A DNA stretch of 64,000 nucleotides, taken from the NCBI GenBank assembly GCA_020137815.1, contig CM035356.1, forward strand, positions 4,412,856-4,476,855. The letters run 5' to 3'. The notes beneath the pieces are model-generated. The model worked only from the letters and a program-made list of their open reading frames with translations, searched no databases and was not told the origin of the DNA. Shown here one piece after another: positions 1 through 39,488 of the stretch. Origin of the DNA: Hormiphora californensis (Eukaryota; Ctenophora; Tentaculata; Cydippida; Pleurobrachiidae). Numbering within the stretch: the first letter of the stretch is position 1; the number at the start of each line of letters is the position of its first letter. Position numbers and translations under genes: made by a program.

Positions 1-287
1 ATCCCTTACTCAACAAATCTTAGCACAGCTGTTAGCGCCTGACCGCTCGACGTTTTGACCCCATAGTGCGTGCACGCTCCTTGCTCTGAGCGAAGCGGGA
101 GAAAGAGTCAGCTCGATGCCTGATTTATTGAGTTACTCAACAATATCTGATCGGATCTGAGCGCACTTTGCCGAATTAAAAATGGAAATGGCGCCGTGAG
201 ACAGGTATACCTAGTTGATAAACAAAGAGAAATCGCATGTTCATGCAGACTCTGTTGGTAACAATGCTATTGAATATTACAATGAGA

Positions 288-436
<149 letters not shown>

Positions 437-958
437 CACGGGGCAATGAATACTATTGATTATAATGACCAATATGTATGCCCTCTCTGCCGCCTAATAA
501 AAACACCTATATCCAATCTATCCAACATAGTATCTCTCTGTATCACAGTGGCGACGTAATGTAATGGAGCCATGCATTCCCCTTCTAATACCCATGTCAC
601 GTATGTGGCTGCAATTCATTGTCTTCATTCCTGATCTACAATATTACCGAGTACTGCTATTATATTATCTTTAAAACTTTGGAGGCACATAATGCTATGC
701 TTTAGGCCCCTATGGCCCCTATGTCATAGGGTTTTGATTGTGTAGCTCACATTATGACCTCTGAGACTCTCTGAATTACCTCAATGATTAGATGTGTTAT
801 AGAATCCTTTATCTCGTTCACAGCAAATAGTATCTTGCTGTTGCTTCTGTTAAGTGCCACCAACATTGCTGTTATTAGAATAATCTTGAGGAACTGAGGA
901 GAGAGAGAGGGAGGTTACAGTGCTGCTTGTAGAGGGAGGTATAGGGAGTCCCTATTAG

Positions 959-1052
959 GGACTGGTGGAACGTGAAGATAAAGGGGGGAAGCTGATCCTG
1001 GTTCTATCAGGCGACTCACGTCTAGTTGGGCGAGGGCGGAACGAATGGAGGG
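959..1052 (+). CDS. Possible internal exon, very tentative
   Basis: A 94-nt segment is bounded by a TATTAG acceptor-like site and a GGG/gtgagt donor-like site. It is open in one frame and reads like protein (GLVEREDKGGKLILVLSG at its start). The acceptor lacks a good pyrimidine tract, and I recognise no domain. It could belong to the same plus-strand gene as the exon at 3,358, but phase alone cannot prove that. It may equally be chance. Confidence 0.2.
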
Positions 1053-1275
1053 GTGAGTTGGAGTGCAGCGGGTGAGTAGAAATGGGGGAGGGAAGGATTG
1101 GCCATGGGCGCTTGCCAGCGCTATGATGGGAGGGGGGGGGGTGATGCAGAGACTCATATGAATTATAATGCATGTTGTCTCAGCAGCTCGTGCTCCTATA
1201 GATTTCCGGAATCTTTCTCACACGACACGTGCTCAATAGGAAACCATTACCACACGAACAAACACACACACACAC

Positions 1276-1307
<32 letters not shown>

Positions 1308-2225
1308 GTGGATGACAAACATACATACAGCTCTCTCTCGCATTGCTATTAATATGCTGTATTCTTGAATACATTTGTTGCTTTCTTGAGTTGTTGGTTC
1401 TCAGACCCCCATTTGAATTTGATGGGGTATAAGAAAGGTTGGCCGGAGAAAAAAGGTCCATTGTACAGGCGGATATTGCTAGTCGTTTTTTCTAAAATTC
1501 TCTGTTGCTATATCAATATCCTTGTCTGAAATTGAGTCGCTTGACACTGTGTTTGTGCTCCCGCACGTAACACATTTTTAGAATAAAAAGAAAGTATGAA
1601 CAATTCAAGTCAGGTAATAGCTCACTGCTTGTACACTGTACCTGTAGGATGAAAGACCATGGTTTTTGAAAGAATTGTTCCATTCTATTTCGGTGCCTGA
1701 AATAGTTCCTCAACTGTTCTCTTGTAGCCTGAGAGAAACAATTATTGTTAGTTAATCTTCACTGGTAATTAACAAAAAAAACTACTTTGTATTGGACTAA
1801 ACCAAAAGCATCCGAGAACACGTGTCTTTCACATCAAGAAACAACAATCAATATTTACCACAAGTTCGGGAAGATGTTCCCTGTTCTCTCACATCAAGAA
1901 ACAACAATCAATATTTACCACAAGTTCGGGAAGATGTTCTCTGTTCAAAAAGGGGCACCGGCTACTCTCACTCTCATCCGAGGAAGAGGAGGAGGAGGAG
2001 GTGTAGGCAGAGGTTGAGATGATCTGAATCTTTGGGGCATCCTGAGATATCGGGGCTATCTGGGAACTAGACCGGCCTGGGAGGGTTGTTATGTTTTATT
2101 TTGTGTGGGTCGAGCAAGGCAAACAGTGGGTTGTAAGGAGAAGAAAAAAGGGTGTTTGGTCAGGAGAGAGAGGGGTAGCTGAAACAGAGGGGGGTTATAG
2201 TAACAAACACATCTTGACAAATACC

Positions 2226-2335
2226 AGGAACCGACCGACACAAGTAAATAACCAATCAGAACTCGTTATTTAGGTCACTGACTGGTTATCAGCCAATCGG
2301 GGACCAGTATTTCCTAATTCGGTCGGTTCCTGGCA
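2226..2335. repeat. Short interspersed repeat, copy A
   Basis: A segment of about 105 bp that starts and ends with inverted copies of GGAACCGACCGA-like sequence (CAGGAACCGACCGAC at the left, GTCGGTTCCTG at the right). A second copy in opposite orientation lies at about 31,886-31,995. The terminal inversion and small size suggest a MITE-like non-autonomous transposon. No target duplication was resolved. Confidence 0.6.
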
Positions 2336-2766
2336 AATACCCAACTGGTATTCTGAAAGCAAGTGATACAATGCACTCGTTCGACATATTCCACAACTTA
2401 CGTTCTTCCAATGAGGACTGATCTCGCAGGAAGTTCATGTTTTAACTCTCCCCTTTTGGGTGGTTTAACTCTCCCCTGCCCGTGCTGCTATAATGTAAGA
2501 TCTGGGATGCTCCCCTGCCCGTGCTGCTATAATGTAAGATTTGGGATGGTTATAACAATTCAATCAACTACTATAACTCTCGACTGGTATTCTGCATGTA
2601 CAAAGGGCTGGTGAGAGGTAACAGAAAGAATTCATACCAAGATAAAATATGAAACGTGATACAGGCAAGTAGAGGGGGATGCGAAATATATCCATGAGTA
2701 CGTGGTACGACGTTTGGGATACATTTACGAAATCTGAAAACCTCAAACTACAGTCATGAAACGGAG

Positions 2767-2909
<143 letters not shown>

Positions 2910-3195
2910 TTCCTGCAGGTAGGTATAGAACAAACATCCTTGTTTTCTATCTTGAACCCTCCACATCCACAATGTGTATTACACATGCTGTATCCTAATA
3001 GAGTAGAAATGTGGAAATGGGGAGAACTTTCCATATCACAGCAACCGCTATACCGGCGCCGTATCCCGGAAAAAAGGAAAGGCTCGGGATTTTTGGTGGT
3101 AAGAAGGGTCAGGTAGCAAAAAATGAAAAACACACACATAAACAGAATGGCCTCGCACCATTGCAAATTGTCCAGCAACTCGTTCAGTCTTTGTA

Positions 3196-3345
<150 letters not shown>

Positions 3346-3357
3346 TCTCCTCTATAG

Positions 3358-6300
3358 AAGTCCAACTATGCACCTTACCAAGACCGGCTTGCTATGGTAC
3401 TATTCGATGTCCAAGTATCTACTCTGGTCGGCCCCTCGTCCGTCAAAACTCAGATACTGTTCCGGAGAATCCTGAATGGGGTTGGTGAGTTAGGGATGAA
3501 GCACTATGTGGTATGTGGTCATGTCCGATTTTGAGTTAGGGGTGAAGGATACATCAATAATGGGGATTGGGGTTGTTGAGTTAGGGGTGGAGAATCCTGA
3601 ATGGGGTTGTTGAGTTAGGGGTGGAGGAGACATCAAGAATGGGGTTGTTGAGTTAGGGGTGGAGGAGACATCAAGAATGGGGTTGTTGAGTTAGGGGTGG
3701 AGGAGACATCAAGAATGGGGTTGTTGAGTTAGGGGTGGAGGAGACATCAAGAATGGGGTTGTTGAGTTAGGGGTGGAGGAGACATCAAGAATGGGGTTGT
3801 TGAGTTAGGGGTGGAGGAGACATCAAGAATGGGGTTGTTGAGTTAGGGGTGGGGGAGACATCAAGAATGGGGTTGTTGAGTTAGGGGTGGAGGAGACATC
3901 AAGAATGGGGTTGTTGAGTTAGGGGTGGAGGAGACATCAAGAATGGGGTTGTTGAGTTAGGGGTGGTGGAGACATCAAGAATGGGGTTGTTGAGTTAGGG
4001 GTGAAGGAGACATCAAGAATGGGGTTGTTGAGTTAGGGGTGGAGGAGACATCAAGAATGGGGTTGTTGAGTTAGGGGTGGAGGAGACATCAAGAATGGGG
4101 TTGTTGAGTTAGGGGTGGAGGAGACATCAAGAATGGGGTTGTTGAGTTAGGGGTGGTGGAGACATCAAGAATTGGGTTGTTGAGTTAGGGGTGGAGGAGA
4201 CATCAAGAATGGGGTTGTTGAGTTAGGGGTGGAGGAGACATCAAGAATGGGGTTGTTGAGTTAGGGGTGGTGGAGACATCAAGAATGGGGTTGTTGAGTT
4301 AGGGGTGGAGGAGACATCAAGAATGGGGTTGTTGAGTTAGGGGTGGAGGAGACATCAAGAATGGGGTTGTTGAGTTAGGGGTGGAGGAGACATCAAGAAT
4401 GGGGTTGTTGAGTTAGGGGTGGAGGAGACATCAAGAATGGGGTTGTTGAGTTAGGGGTGGAGATATCAAGAACGGGGTTGTTGAGTTAGGGGTGGAGGAG
4501 ACATCAAGAATGGGGTTGGTGAGTTAGGGGTGGAGGAGACATCAAGAATGGGGTTGTTGAGTTAGGGGTGGAGGAGACATCAAGAATGGGGTTGTTGAGT
4601 TAGGGGTGGAGATATCAAGAACGGGGTTGTTGAGTTAGGGGTGGAGGAGACATCAAGAATGGGGTTGTTGAGTTAGGGGTGGTGGAGACATCAAGAATGG
4701 GGTTGTTGAGTTAGGGCCCCCCTATAATAGGGGTGGAGGAGACATTAAGAATGGGGTTGTTGAGTTAGGGGTGGAGGAGACATCAAGAATGGGGTTGTTG
4801 AGTTAGGGGTGGAGGAGACATCAAGAATGGGGTTGTTGAGTTAGGGGTGGAGGAGACATCAAGAATGGGGTTGTTGAGTTAGGGGTGGAGGAGACATCAA
4901 GAATGGGGTTGTTGAGTTAGGGGTGGAGATATCAAGAACGGGGTTGTTGAGTTAGGGGTGGAGATATCAAGAACGGGGTTGTTGAGTTAGGGGTGGAGAT
5001 ATCAAGAACGGGGTTGTTGAGTTAGGGGTGGAGATATCAAGAACGGGGTTGGTGAGTTAGGGGTGAAGGAGACATCAAGAATGGGGTTGTTGAGTTAGGG
5101 GTGAAGGAGACATCAAGAATGGGGTTGTTGAGTTAGGGGTGGAGGAGACATCAAGAATGGGGTTGTTGAGTTAGGGGTGGAGGAGACATCAAGAATGGGG
5201 TTGTTGAGTTAGGGGTGGAGGAGACATCAAGAATGGGGTTGTTGAGTTAGGGGTGGAGGAGACATCAAGAATGGGGTTGTTGAGTTAGGGGTGGAGGAGA
5301 CATCAAGAATGGGGTTGTTGAGTTAGGGGTGAAGGAGACATCAAGAATGGGGTTGTTGAGTTAGGGGTGGAGATATCAAGAACGGGGTTGTTGAGTTAGG
5401 GGTGGAGGAGACATCAAGAATGGGGTTGTTGAGTTAGGGGTGGAGGAGACATCAAGAACGGGGTTGGTGAGTTAGGGGTGGAGGAGACATCAAGAATGGG
5501 GTTGTTGAGTTAGGGGTGAAGGAGACATCAAGAATGGGGTTGTTGAGTTAGGGGTGAAGGAGACATCAAGAATGGGGTTGTTGAGTTAGGGGTGAAGGAG
5601 ACATCAAGAATGGGGTTGTTGAGTTAGGGGTGGAGGAGACATCAAGAATGGGGTTGTTGAGTTAGGGGTGAAGGAGACATCAAGAATGGGGTTGTTGAGT
5701 TAGGGGTGAAGGAGACATCAAGAATGGGGTTGTTGAGTTAGGGGTGGAGGAGACATCAAGAATGGGGTTGTTGAGTTAGGGGTGGAGGAGACATCAAGAA
5801 TGGGGTTGTTGAGTTAGGGGTGGAGGAGACATCAAGAATGGGGTTGTTGAGTTAGGGGTGGAGGAGACATCAAGAATGGGGTTGTTGAGTTAGGGGTGGA
5901 GGAGACATCAAGAATGGGGTTGTTGAGTTAGGGGTGGAGGAGACATCAAGAATGGGGTTGTTGAGTTAGGGGTGGAGGAGACATCAAGAATGGGGTTGTT
6001 GAGTTAGGGGTGGAGGAGACATCAAGAATGGGGTTGTTGAGTTAGGGGTGGTGGAGACATCAAGAATGGGGTTGTTGAGTTAGGGGTGGAGGAGACATCA
6101 AGAATGGGGTTGTTGAGTTAGGGGTGGAGGAGACATCAAGAATGGGGTTGTTGAGTTAGGGGTGAAGGAGACATCAAGAATGGGGTTGTTGAGTTAGGGG
6201 TGGAGGAAGAATTGGGGAATCATGGAGGTAGAAATATAGGTAAAAAACGAGCGCACGAGAAGGGGGGGGGGACAACTGAAAAATCCGACTTTATATCAAG

Positions 6301-6516
6301 TATGAAGAATAAAGAGGATAACAAGAAAAGTGAAGAGTGAAAAGTTATCTTTCTCCACTTTTCAATATTTTATCTCTGAGTTCAGGTGATGTTGTGTTGA
6401 ATCAAAATTCCCACGATCTGAAAGTGTTACCTTCAGTACCATTGAAGATCTGCTTCAATGGTACTGATGCGGGTACTTGTACAATGTACACACAGTACAC
6501 ACAGCTAGTGTTCTGA
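3358..6516 (+). CDS. Probable 3' end of an unidentified gene (two exons, array-filled intron)
   Basis: Exon 3,358-3,484 (127 nt) follows a long CT tract ending in CTATAG and stops at a good donor, GTTG/GTGAGT. In the frame starting at AAG it reads KSNYAPYQDRLAMVLFDVQV and onward for 42 residues without a stop. The next phase-compatible acceptor, GTTCAG before 6,386, continues as GDVVLNQNSHDLKVLPSVPL and reaches TGA at 6,514-6,516. The intron between them is almost wholly a 38-bp tandem array derived from the donor. I do not recognise the protein family, and upstream exons were not found. Exon 1 is moderately supported. The terminal exon rests only on phase and an open frame. Confidence 0.4.
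3590..6210 (+). repeat. 38-bp tandem array derived from a 5' splice junction
   Basis: About 68 copies of a 38-bp unit. Each carries AATGGGGTTG followed by TTGAGTTAGGGG and GGAGGAGACATCAAG. The unit matches the end of the exon at 3,358-3,484 (AATGGGGTTG/GTGAGTTAGGG). Most copies have lost the donor GT (TTGAG replaces GTGAG), but a few keep it, near 4,515, 5,048 and 5,463. Some units have a shortened GGAGATATCAAGAACG variant, and one copy near 4,715 carries a short GC-rich insertion. Confidence 0.93.
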
Positions 6517-6799
6517 GTGAGACTCCTTGTAGTATCTAGATACTGTTAGACTGTAGACTGTCGAAATATTTTGTTGTAGGTGGATATCGATACAGTAAAT
6601 TGTTGTTGAGTAAGGGGGAACAAGTAAATTGTGTGTCTACTACAAAAAAAAACTTATCGACCTGTGCTTCTTGTATTTAATTGCTTTTCCTTTTCAGCAA
6701 CTAGACACAACGCATGACACTGCAGCTCTATAGCTATACCCCCGCTATACCAATGGTGTATTGAGTATCTAACACCCCCCTGACTTCTAAATTACTCCA

Positions 6800-7160
6800 C
6801 ATTCTCCGACTCTGTCTATAATTCCTCTCCTTCTTCACGCCTCGCCCTCTACTACAAATACGCATTCTGACTCAGTCTATAATTCCTCTCCTTTTTCACA
6901 CCTAGCCCTCTACTACAAATACGCATTCTGACTCTGTCTATAATTCCTCTCTTTCTTCACACCTAGCCCTCTACTACAAATACGCATTCTGACTCTGTCT
7001 ATAATTCCTCTCCTTCTTCACGCCTCGCCCTCTACTACAAATACGCATTCTGACTCTGTCTATAACTCCTCTACTTCTTCACGCCTCGCCCTGTACTACA
7101 AATACGAATTCTGACTCTGTCTATAATTCCTCTCCTTCTTCACGCCTCGCCCTCTACTAC
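6800..7160. repeat. About 60-bp tandem repeat, six copies
   Basis: The unit contains TCTATAATTCCTCTCC, TTCTTCACGCCTCGCC and CTACTACAAATACGC in order, about 60 bp apart, with mostly single-base differences among copies. It ends just before CTACATGTGCAG at about 7,150-7,163. Pyrimidine-rich content and the terminal CAG make another acceptor-derived array conceivable, but no exon was recognised downstream. Confidence 0.85.
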
Positions 7161-7164
7161 ATGT

Positions 7165-9505
7165 GCAGCAGCTCTCCGCTGTACACTGTGTATTAGTCGT
7201 TAGTGAGGCCCCCGTTCTTCAAGAGTGGCTGCACACTCCGTTCTAGCCATGTCCCTTGTATAATGTGTGTCATTATATATGCACCATGTCGTACTTGTTA
7301 GATTGGCCCGTCTGAACGCTGTCCCGGTCTTGCAATGTGTAGGAGAGTTCTCAAATGTTCAAATTAATATCTCAGGATGTACATTTATTCCTGTTTTTGT
7401 ATATAGCTCTCTCCCAGCTCTCTCCCAGCTTTAAGTGGTTCGTTTTATACACTATAAGTTGTTCGGCTCCACAAATGCAGACAAACCTCACTCTCGCACA
7501 TATCATGCTAATACAGCAGGTCTATGAGTTTGAATTGCAGCTCTCTTTGCCACTCATGATTTGCAGTCCTCCATGATTTGCATATCATTCTCTTGTGCAG
7601 TCTACCTCTCTCTCCTTCTCCCCAGTATAGTAGCTTTCTCTCCCTAGTTGATATATTCCCCAAATGGAGACAACTGCAGCACAATGAAAGGGTGTTTCCA
7701 TTCCTCATGTACCTATAGGTCCTAGAGTCTATAGACTCTAGGTCCTAAAGCACACATGTATAATTCTAGCACATGTGTTGTAGTACTCCCTGTTCTGAAC
7801 TACCGCTGAGATGCAATGTTCATTCAACATGCTCTCTTTTTCTCGCTTAGTATGCTGAGTCGGTGCATTGCTGACGTTGTTTTCTCTTTTCTCTTTGTCA
7901 ACCCATAACCACGAATTAGTATGGTTCATTATACAGTAATTATACCCGCTCTATGCAATTGTGGCATGTGCATTACTACTTTCGTATCCGGTTATATCGA
8001 TCTGTCTCACTAACTGCACTAAGATGTCAGATACCCGACATAGTACGACATAATCGACATACTAATTAGTAATTAGTATAGCGTGGTTACTCGACAGCTC
8101 ATACATTATGCCTTTATGTAGCTTCATGGATAAGGCATAACCAATATTCTTTGAATCTTGAATCTATAAATTGACAATTCTTAGGGCACCATGATGACGG
8201 TTAAAATTCAGTCATTATAAGTTGAATGTTGAACACGAGTATTATACGAGTCAGACCAATGCTTTGACAGCGGTTTATGTGCATCACGCGTCTTTCATTC
8301 GAGAACATTTCAAATTGTTAGGGAAATAGCGAAAGTTGGAGAGAAACATATTATCTAGTTAAAGGAAATACAGTTCCTTGAATTGTTAATTATTTTCTCA
8401 TATTCACATAATATGTGTGTTTGAAAATAATTCGCTGTATTGTTCTCATGTGTCCCCACAGTCCACACGGATAATTTCAACTGGTGTCTGACACGAAGCT
8501 AGCATCGCATTTATCTCACTTCTGTCTTCTAGAAGTTTAGATCTATGTCTTTGCGGTTTACATGCCAACATGTTGTCATTTTGAAAATATCACGTTTCTT
8601 ACCGTGTCTTCGCTGTTATGTTCCTCCGCGTCCACTATTGCTGTTGTATCTTCTTCCCCTGAAAGAAGGAGGATATAGATGGAGGGGAGAAAGAGGGAGG
8701 GGAATCGAGGAGAGCGAGAGGGAGGGGAATCGAGGAGAGCGAGAGGGAGGGGTGGAGGAGAGAAAGAGGGAGGTGGATGGAGGAGAGAAAGAGGGAGGAT
8801 ATAGAGGAGAGAGATGGAGGGGATGGAGGGGAGAAAGAGAGGGGGAGAGAAAGATGGAGGGGATGGAGGGGAGAAAGAGGGAGGGGAATCGAGGAGAGCG
8901 AGATGCGAATATGAAATAAAAGAAAGACATTATAGAGATAAAGAGGAGGAAAGGGAACTATATCGAGATAGATGGAGTACAAGAGGGAAAGATCAGAGAC
9001 ATGGTAATATTATGGTGAGCTGATAATAGAGCGGTGGAAGCCATGGTTCTAAGAAATGAAAAGGAGCCAGCCTTTAACCCTTTGAGGGCGATAGAGCATA
9101 GTCCTCACAGATTAGCGTGCAGTGTGAGCCACACAAGGGGATCTATAGACCTGTAATTAGGGGCATCTCTCTAGCTATGTAATTAGGAGCACCTCTCTAT
9201 GTAACATATGTTTGATGAGGTCCTTTTTGAATTTATGTAGCAGATCTTCAAACCTGCTAGCACGCTTCTCTTTCATCCTGCACAGACTCTATATTTGCCT
9301 TGCTCGACCCTTTGTCACCCTCTCTCAGTTGGAGGTCAGCAAATAAAAAGCTTCTAGTTCTCAATTATGCAGGGTGCAGAGAGAGAGAGGGAGTCGAGAG
9401 GGAGTTGAGGGGGGGGTCGAGGGATAGCTATAACGGATACCTGCCACATATTGCATTATTGCTATTTCACACGTGTTGCTATACTCCACATGTTACTATT
9501 ATAAT
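7165..9505. other. Gap between the left-hand fragment and the CD36-family gene
   Basis: No gene is recognised. A purine-rich minisatellite lies at 8,650-8,905 and otherwise this is unique AT-rich sequence. The 3' UTR of the minus-strand CD36-family gene must extend into the right part of this stretch, but I found no clear minus-strand AATAAA close to its stop codon. Confidence 0.6.
8650..8905. repeat. Purine-rich minisatellite
   Basis: Degenerate repeats of GAGAGGGAGGGG(AATC)GAGGAGAGC, about 23-25 bp each, strictly purine on the plus strand. Open frames across it on both strands are compositional artefacts. Confidence 0.85.
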
Positions 9506-35360
<25,855 letters not shown>

Positions 35361-36460
35361 TCGGACATGCGGGATGCTAGTTGAGAGGGGGGAGTTATTG
35401 GGGCTATATTTACCCGTGTTTTAAAGATTCCTATCTATATATGAGGCATAAACTCTGGCCACTGGCGCGTTATTTCAGATAACTTTCTCCCAGCGCGCCG
35501 CTGGGAGAAGTTAGCGGATAAACTGGTTTAAATCACGACGACGATCCTGAGGCGTAGCCGAGGGAGAGGCGGAGGGGTTTAAACCAATAACGTGCCATTG
35601 GTCAGAGTTTATGGGTTATATACCCTGCTTTAGTTGTTTGTTTCAAGTATTACACACTAACAAGAGAGAGAACGCTAATCAAAACACACAAAGAGAACTG
35701 AGAAACAGTCAAAAACATCTCTCAATTGAGTGTATATTGTTTGGTAACAGTTACTAAGGAGAGAGAGAAAGAAATAACAAGATATGGGGCATGCCAGACA
35801 TAACACAGAGGAATTGAGATAGTGAAACAAAAGGGGAGATAAAGAGAGAGAAATTGACGGAATGTGTTGTTTCTTTCTCTCCAATGCAGTGTGTAACTCT
35901 TGCAAACAGTGTTCCCTCTGTATTTCAGTAAGAACTGATCATTTACACACACTTTGAATGTAACATAGGAGTTAATAATAAACAGCCAGCCAGTGGGAAA
36001 TAATCTGCCGCTGGACTGGCTGTATATTGAGAGCGCGCCAGTGGGACTTCTCGCCGCTGGCGGGTTATTTAAGTTAGCAGGGTATATAAATATTTAGATT
36101 TGCATTATAGTATGTTTTCAAACCGGGCAGTGGGTGTTCCCCTCTCCACCTCTAAATCTATTGGGGAAACCGTACGTCATAATTTTATTGTTTTTGTGAT
36201 GATTTAGTGACCAGTGGCATAGTGGGAAATAAGAGTGCTGGAAGAAATGGAAGAATATTGAACAAGATAGAGAGAGAAATAAAGGGAGATATTAAAGCAA
36301 AATGGGGTGTAAAATGTGAGTACCCAGTATGATAATGCAGGAGACTTAAACTTAGTCTGGCACCATGTGGTCAACGTGAGAAAGAGAGAAAGATAGAGAG
36401 AAAGATAGAGAGAGGGAGAGAGATAGAGAGATAGAGAGAAAGAGAAAGAGAGGGGATGGC
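35361..36460. other. Gap between the divergently transcribed CD36-family and peptide genes
   Basis: No gene is recognised. The promoters of the minus-strand CD36-family gene and of the plus-strand peptide gene should lie here. The stretch contains scattered GA-rich repeats and GC-rich palindromic pieces (GCGCGCCGCTGGGAGA near 35,490 and GCCAGTGGGA motifs near 35,990-36,060). Confidence 0.6.
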
Positions 36461-36462
36461 AC

Positions 36463-36472
36463 TATAAGTACC
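36463..36472 (+). promoter_or_regulatory. Possible TATA element of peptide gene
   Basis: ACTATAAGTA lies about 70 nt before the start codon at 36,536, a sensible spacing for a TATA box plus a short 5' UTR. The call rests only on resemblance. Confidence 0.35.
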
Positions 36473-36535
36473 GCCTGTTTTGCTCACTTTTTCAAACCAT
36501 CAATAGTATTCCACCAACTTTGTACCTCTCCCAAC

Positions 36536-36733
36536 ATGTTCAAGTTTTTTGTGCTATTCCTTGTTGCCGGACTTGTAGCCGCTGCCCCCATTGAAGAGGA
36601 GAAGGTGGCTGCTGAGGGACTGTCCCTGAGCGCCCTAACTGCGGAGCTAGGATCTGGATCTGAGGCTGCTCCTGCCGTTCTGGAGGAGGGAGCTGGAGAG
36701 GCAGAGTTTGGATTCAAAGACATCAAAGGATAA
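36536..36733 (+). CDS. Small secreted acidic peptide precursor, 65 aa
   Basis: MFKFFVLFLVAGLVAAAP is a textbook signal peptide with likely cleavage after the Ala run. It is followed by an acidic Glu/Ala/Gly-rich region (IEEEKVAAEG, then EEGAGEAEFG) and the end FGFKDIKG. There are no cysteines. There is a single exon, with TAA at 36,731-36,733. A secreted peptide or prohormone is possible but no dibasic cleavage sites are present. Function is unknown. The strong signal peptide and a plausible TATA element upstream make it more than a chance open frame. Confidence 0.6.
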   Translation: MFKFFVLFLVAGLVAAAPIEEEKVAAEGLSLSALTAELGSGSEAAPAVLEEGAGEAEFGFKDIKG

Positions 36734-36734
36734 A

Positions 36735-37829
<1,095 letters not shown>

Positions 37830-39488
37830 TTATGGCGACCGGAGAGGACGAGTAGTAATGGACGATTTCCAGTTATCCCGGTTGCACATAAGTTCAAGCA
37901 TTTCGTTACTATTATCACACACATCGTCCAGGTCTTGTAATAGGACATCTGGGAATGTTAGTAACGGGCAGCTGGCCATGAGCTGGTTTCCACATTTAGT
38001 AGTTCATGTCCCACTAGGTCATCGTGTCTAGCAAGGTGCCCTGCCATTCTCAGTCTCTGGCTTCTTATCTTCTCAGTTACACGAGGGATATCTTGGAAAA
38101 CCACGGCATTTGACACTCTGTCCGTACACCTGATGTTCAGGGCAGGTGAGTAGAACTTCGCTCCTAATAAAAGGCTGCAATAAAAGGCTGCAATAAAAGG
38201 CTGCATTAAAAGGCTGCAATAAAAGGCTGCAATAAAAGACTGCATTAAAAGGCTGCAATAAAAGGCTGCAATGGATCACGTATCCAACTGGAATAAAGCA
38301 GGAGAGACCGAATCAGGAAATAGACCGAATCGTCCTCGCCTAACAGTGTTTCGTTTCACGTATCGGCCTCTACCATAAGCGGTAGTGAGACCGAATCACC
38401 CGCCCCTAATTATAGCGATTCGTGCCATGTATCCAACTAAACCATAGACGGAGATAGACGGAGATAGAGAGTTAGAGAGGTGAGAGTGAGAGATCCGAAT
38501 CATGGACGACTAATCAAGTATTGTATCACGTTTCATGATATCCTCTAATTAATTAAATGAAAGACGGTTACCTATAATTTGACTTAATCGGTGCCAATAC
38601 GTGATTACTGATTTTCTGCCGTTATTCGCCAATGTACACAATTCAGTAGAGCGGAATCACACATAGTACTATGATAGGTGAACCATTGGTGACATGGGTG
38701 GTTCACCTGTCATCGTGCTACACGCGCAATCAATAGATCTACCCTACCTCATTAGACCAACACTCTCAGTAGTTACTGACTACCTCTACTGAATCGTGGA
38801 TCTATACGGAAAGACTAATGGAGAATACATAGCGGTAGAGAATCACGTATCGGGACCGATGAGGTCTCATTGTCAATTGGTAACCGCTTTTCATTAGAGG
38901 ATACCATGGTACGTGATACCATACCATGATTCTGATTTTTCACTCTCTCAGTTCTCACTCGTACTCGCTCTCTATCTCGGTCTCTCTATCTCGGTCGATC
39001 TCTATCGCCTATGGTCTAGTTGGATACGTGACACGAGTCACTATAATTAGGGGAAGGTGATTCGGTCTCTCTACAGCCGATACGTGATACGAAACACTAT
39101 TAGGGGAGGACGATTCGGTCTATCTCTCGCTTTAGTCTGGTTAGATACGTGATCCCTTGCAGCCTTATATTGCAGCCTTTTATTGCAGCCTTTTATTGCA
39201 GCCTTTTATTGCAGCCTTTTTCTGCAGCCTTTTATTGCAGCCTTTTATTAGGAGCGAAGTTCTACTCACCTGCCCTCAACATCCTCGAGTAATACCCATC
39301 AATCTTCTTGCCTAGGCTCTTGGTTATTGTCCACGTTTCAGATCCGTAGACCGTAGAGAAAGATGTAAGATGGTCTCAACAGTGGATCTGAACAACCTCA
39401 CTTTCATCTTTCTAGACATCTTAGATTTCCAGACTCTGTTCATATTATTTAGGGCACCCCAAGCCTTGGCCTTCCTAACTTCGAAATA
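37830..39488 (-). pseudogene. Non-LTR reverse transcriptase C-terminal relic, split by an insertion
   Basis: On the minus strand the right piece (39,488 down to about 39,272) reads VRKAKAWGALNNMNRVWKS, then, after a frameshift, YGSETWTITKSLGKKIDGYY and RMLRA. The left piece (about 38,143 down to 37,830) continues LNIRCTDRVSNAVVFQDIPR and RSQRLRMAGHLARHDD. After one more frameshift it ends NRDNWKSSITTRPLRSP and stop. The LYGSETW and RLRMAGHLAR signatures are typical of the C-terminal part of invertebrate LINE ORFs. Catalytic motifs lie further upstream and are missing. Confidence 0.8.
38144..39271. mobile_element. Foldback element, about 1.13 kb, inserted in the retrotransposon relic
   Basis: The left end AGGTGAGTAGAACTTCGCTC and the reverse complement at the right end flank opposed arrays of AAAAGGCTGCAAT (38,165-38,275 and 39,158-39,250). 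These are followed inward by matching CACGTATCCAACT and GATTCGGTCTC blocks. It interrupts the relic between RMLRA and LNI, so it inserted after the relic. There is no coding capacity. Confidence 0.85.

Noticed and set aside
3590-6210. Regular 38-bp repeats that could suggest a CRISPR array
   Set aside because: Units are contiguous without unique spacers, the DNA is eukaryotic, and the unit matches an exon-donor junction.
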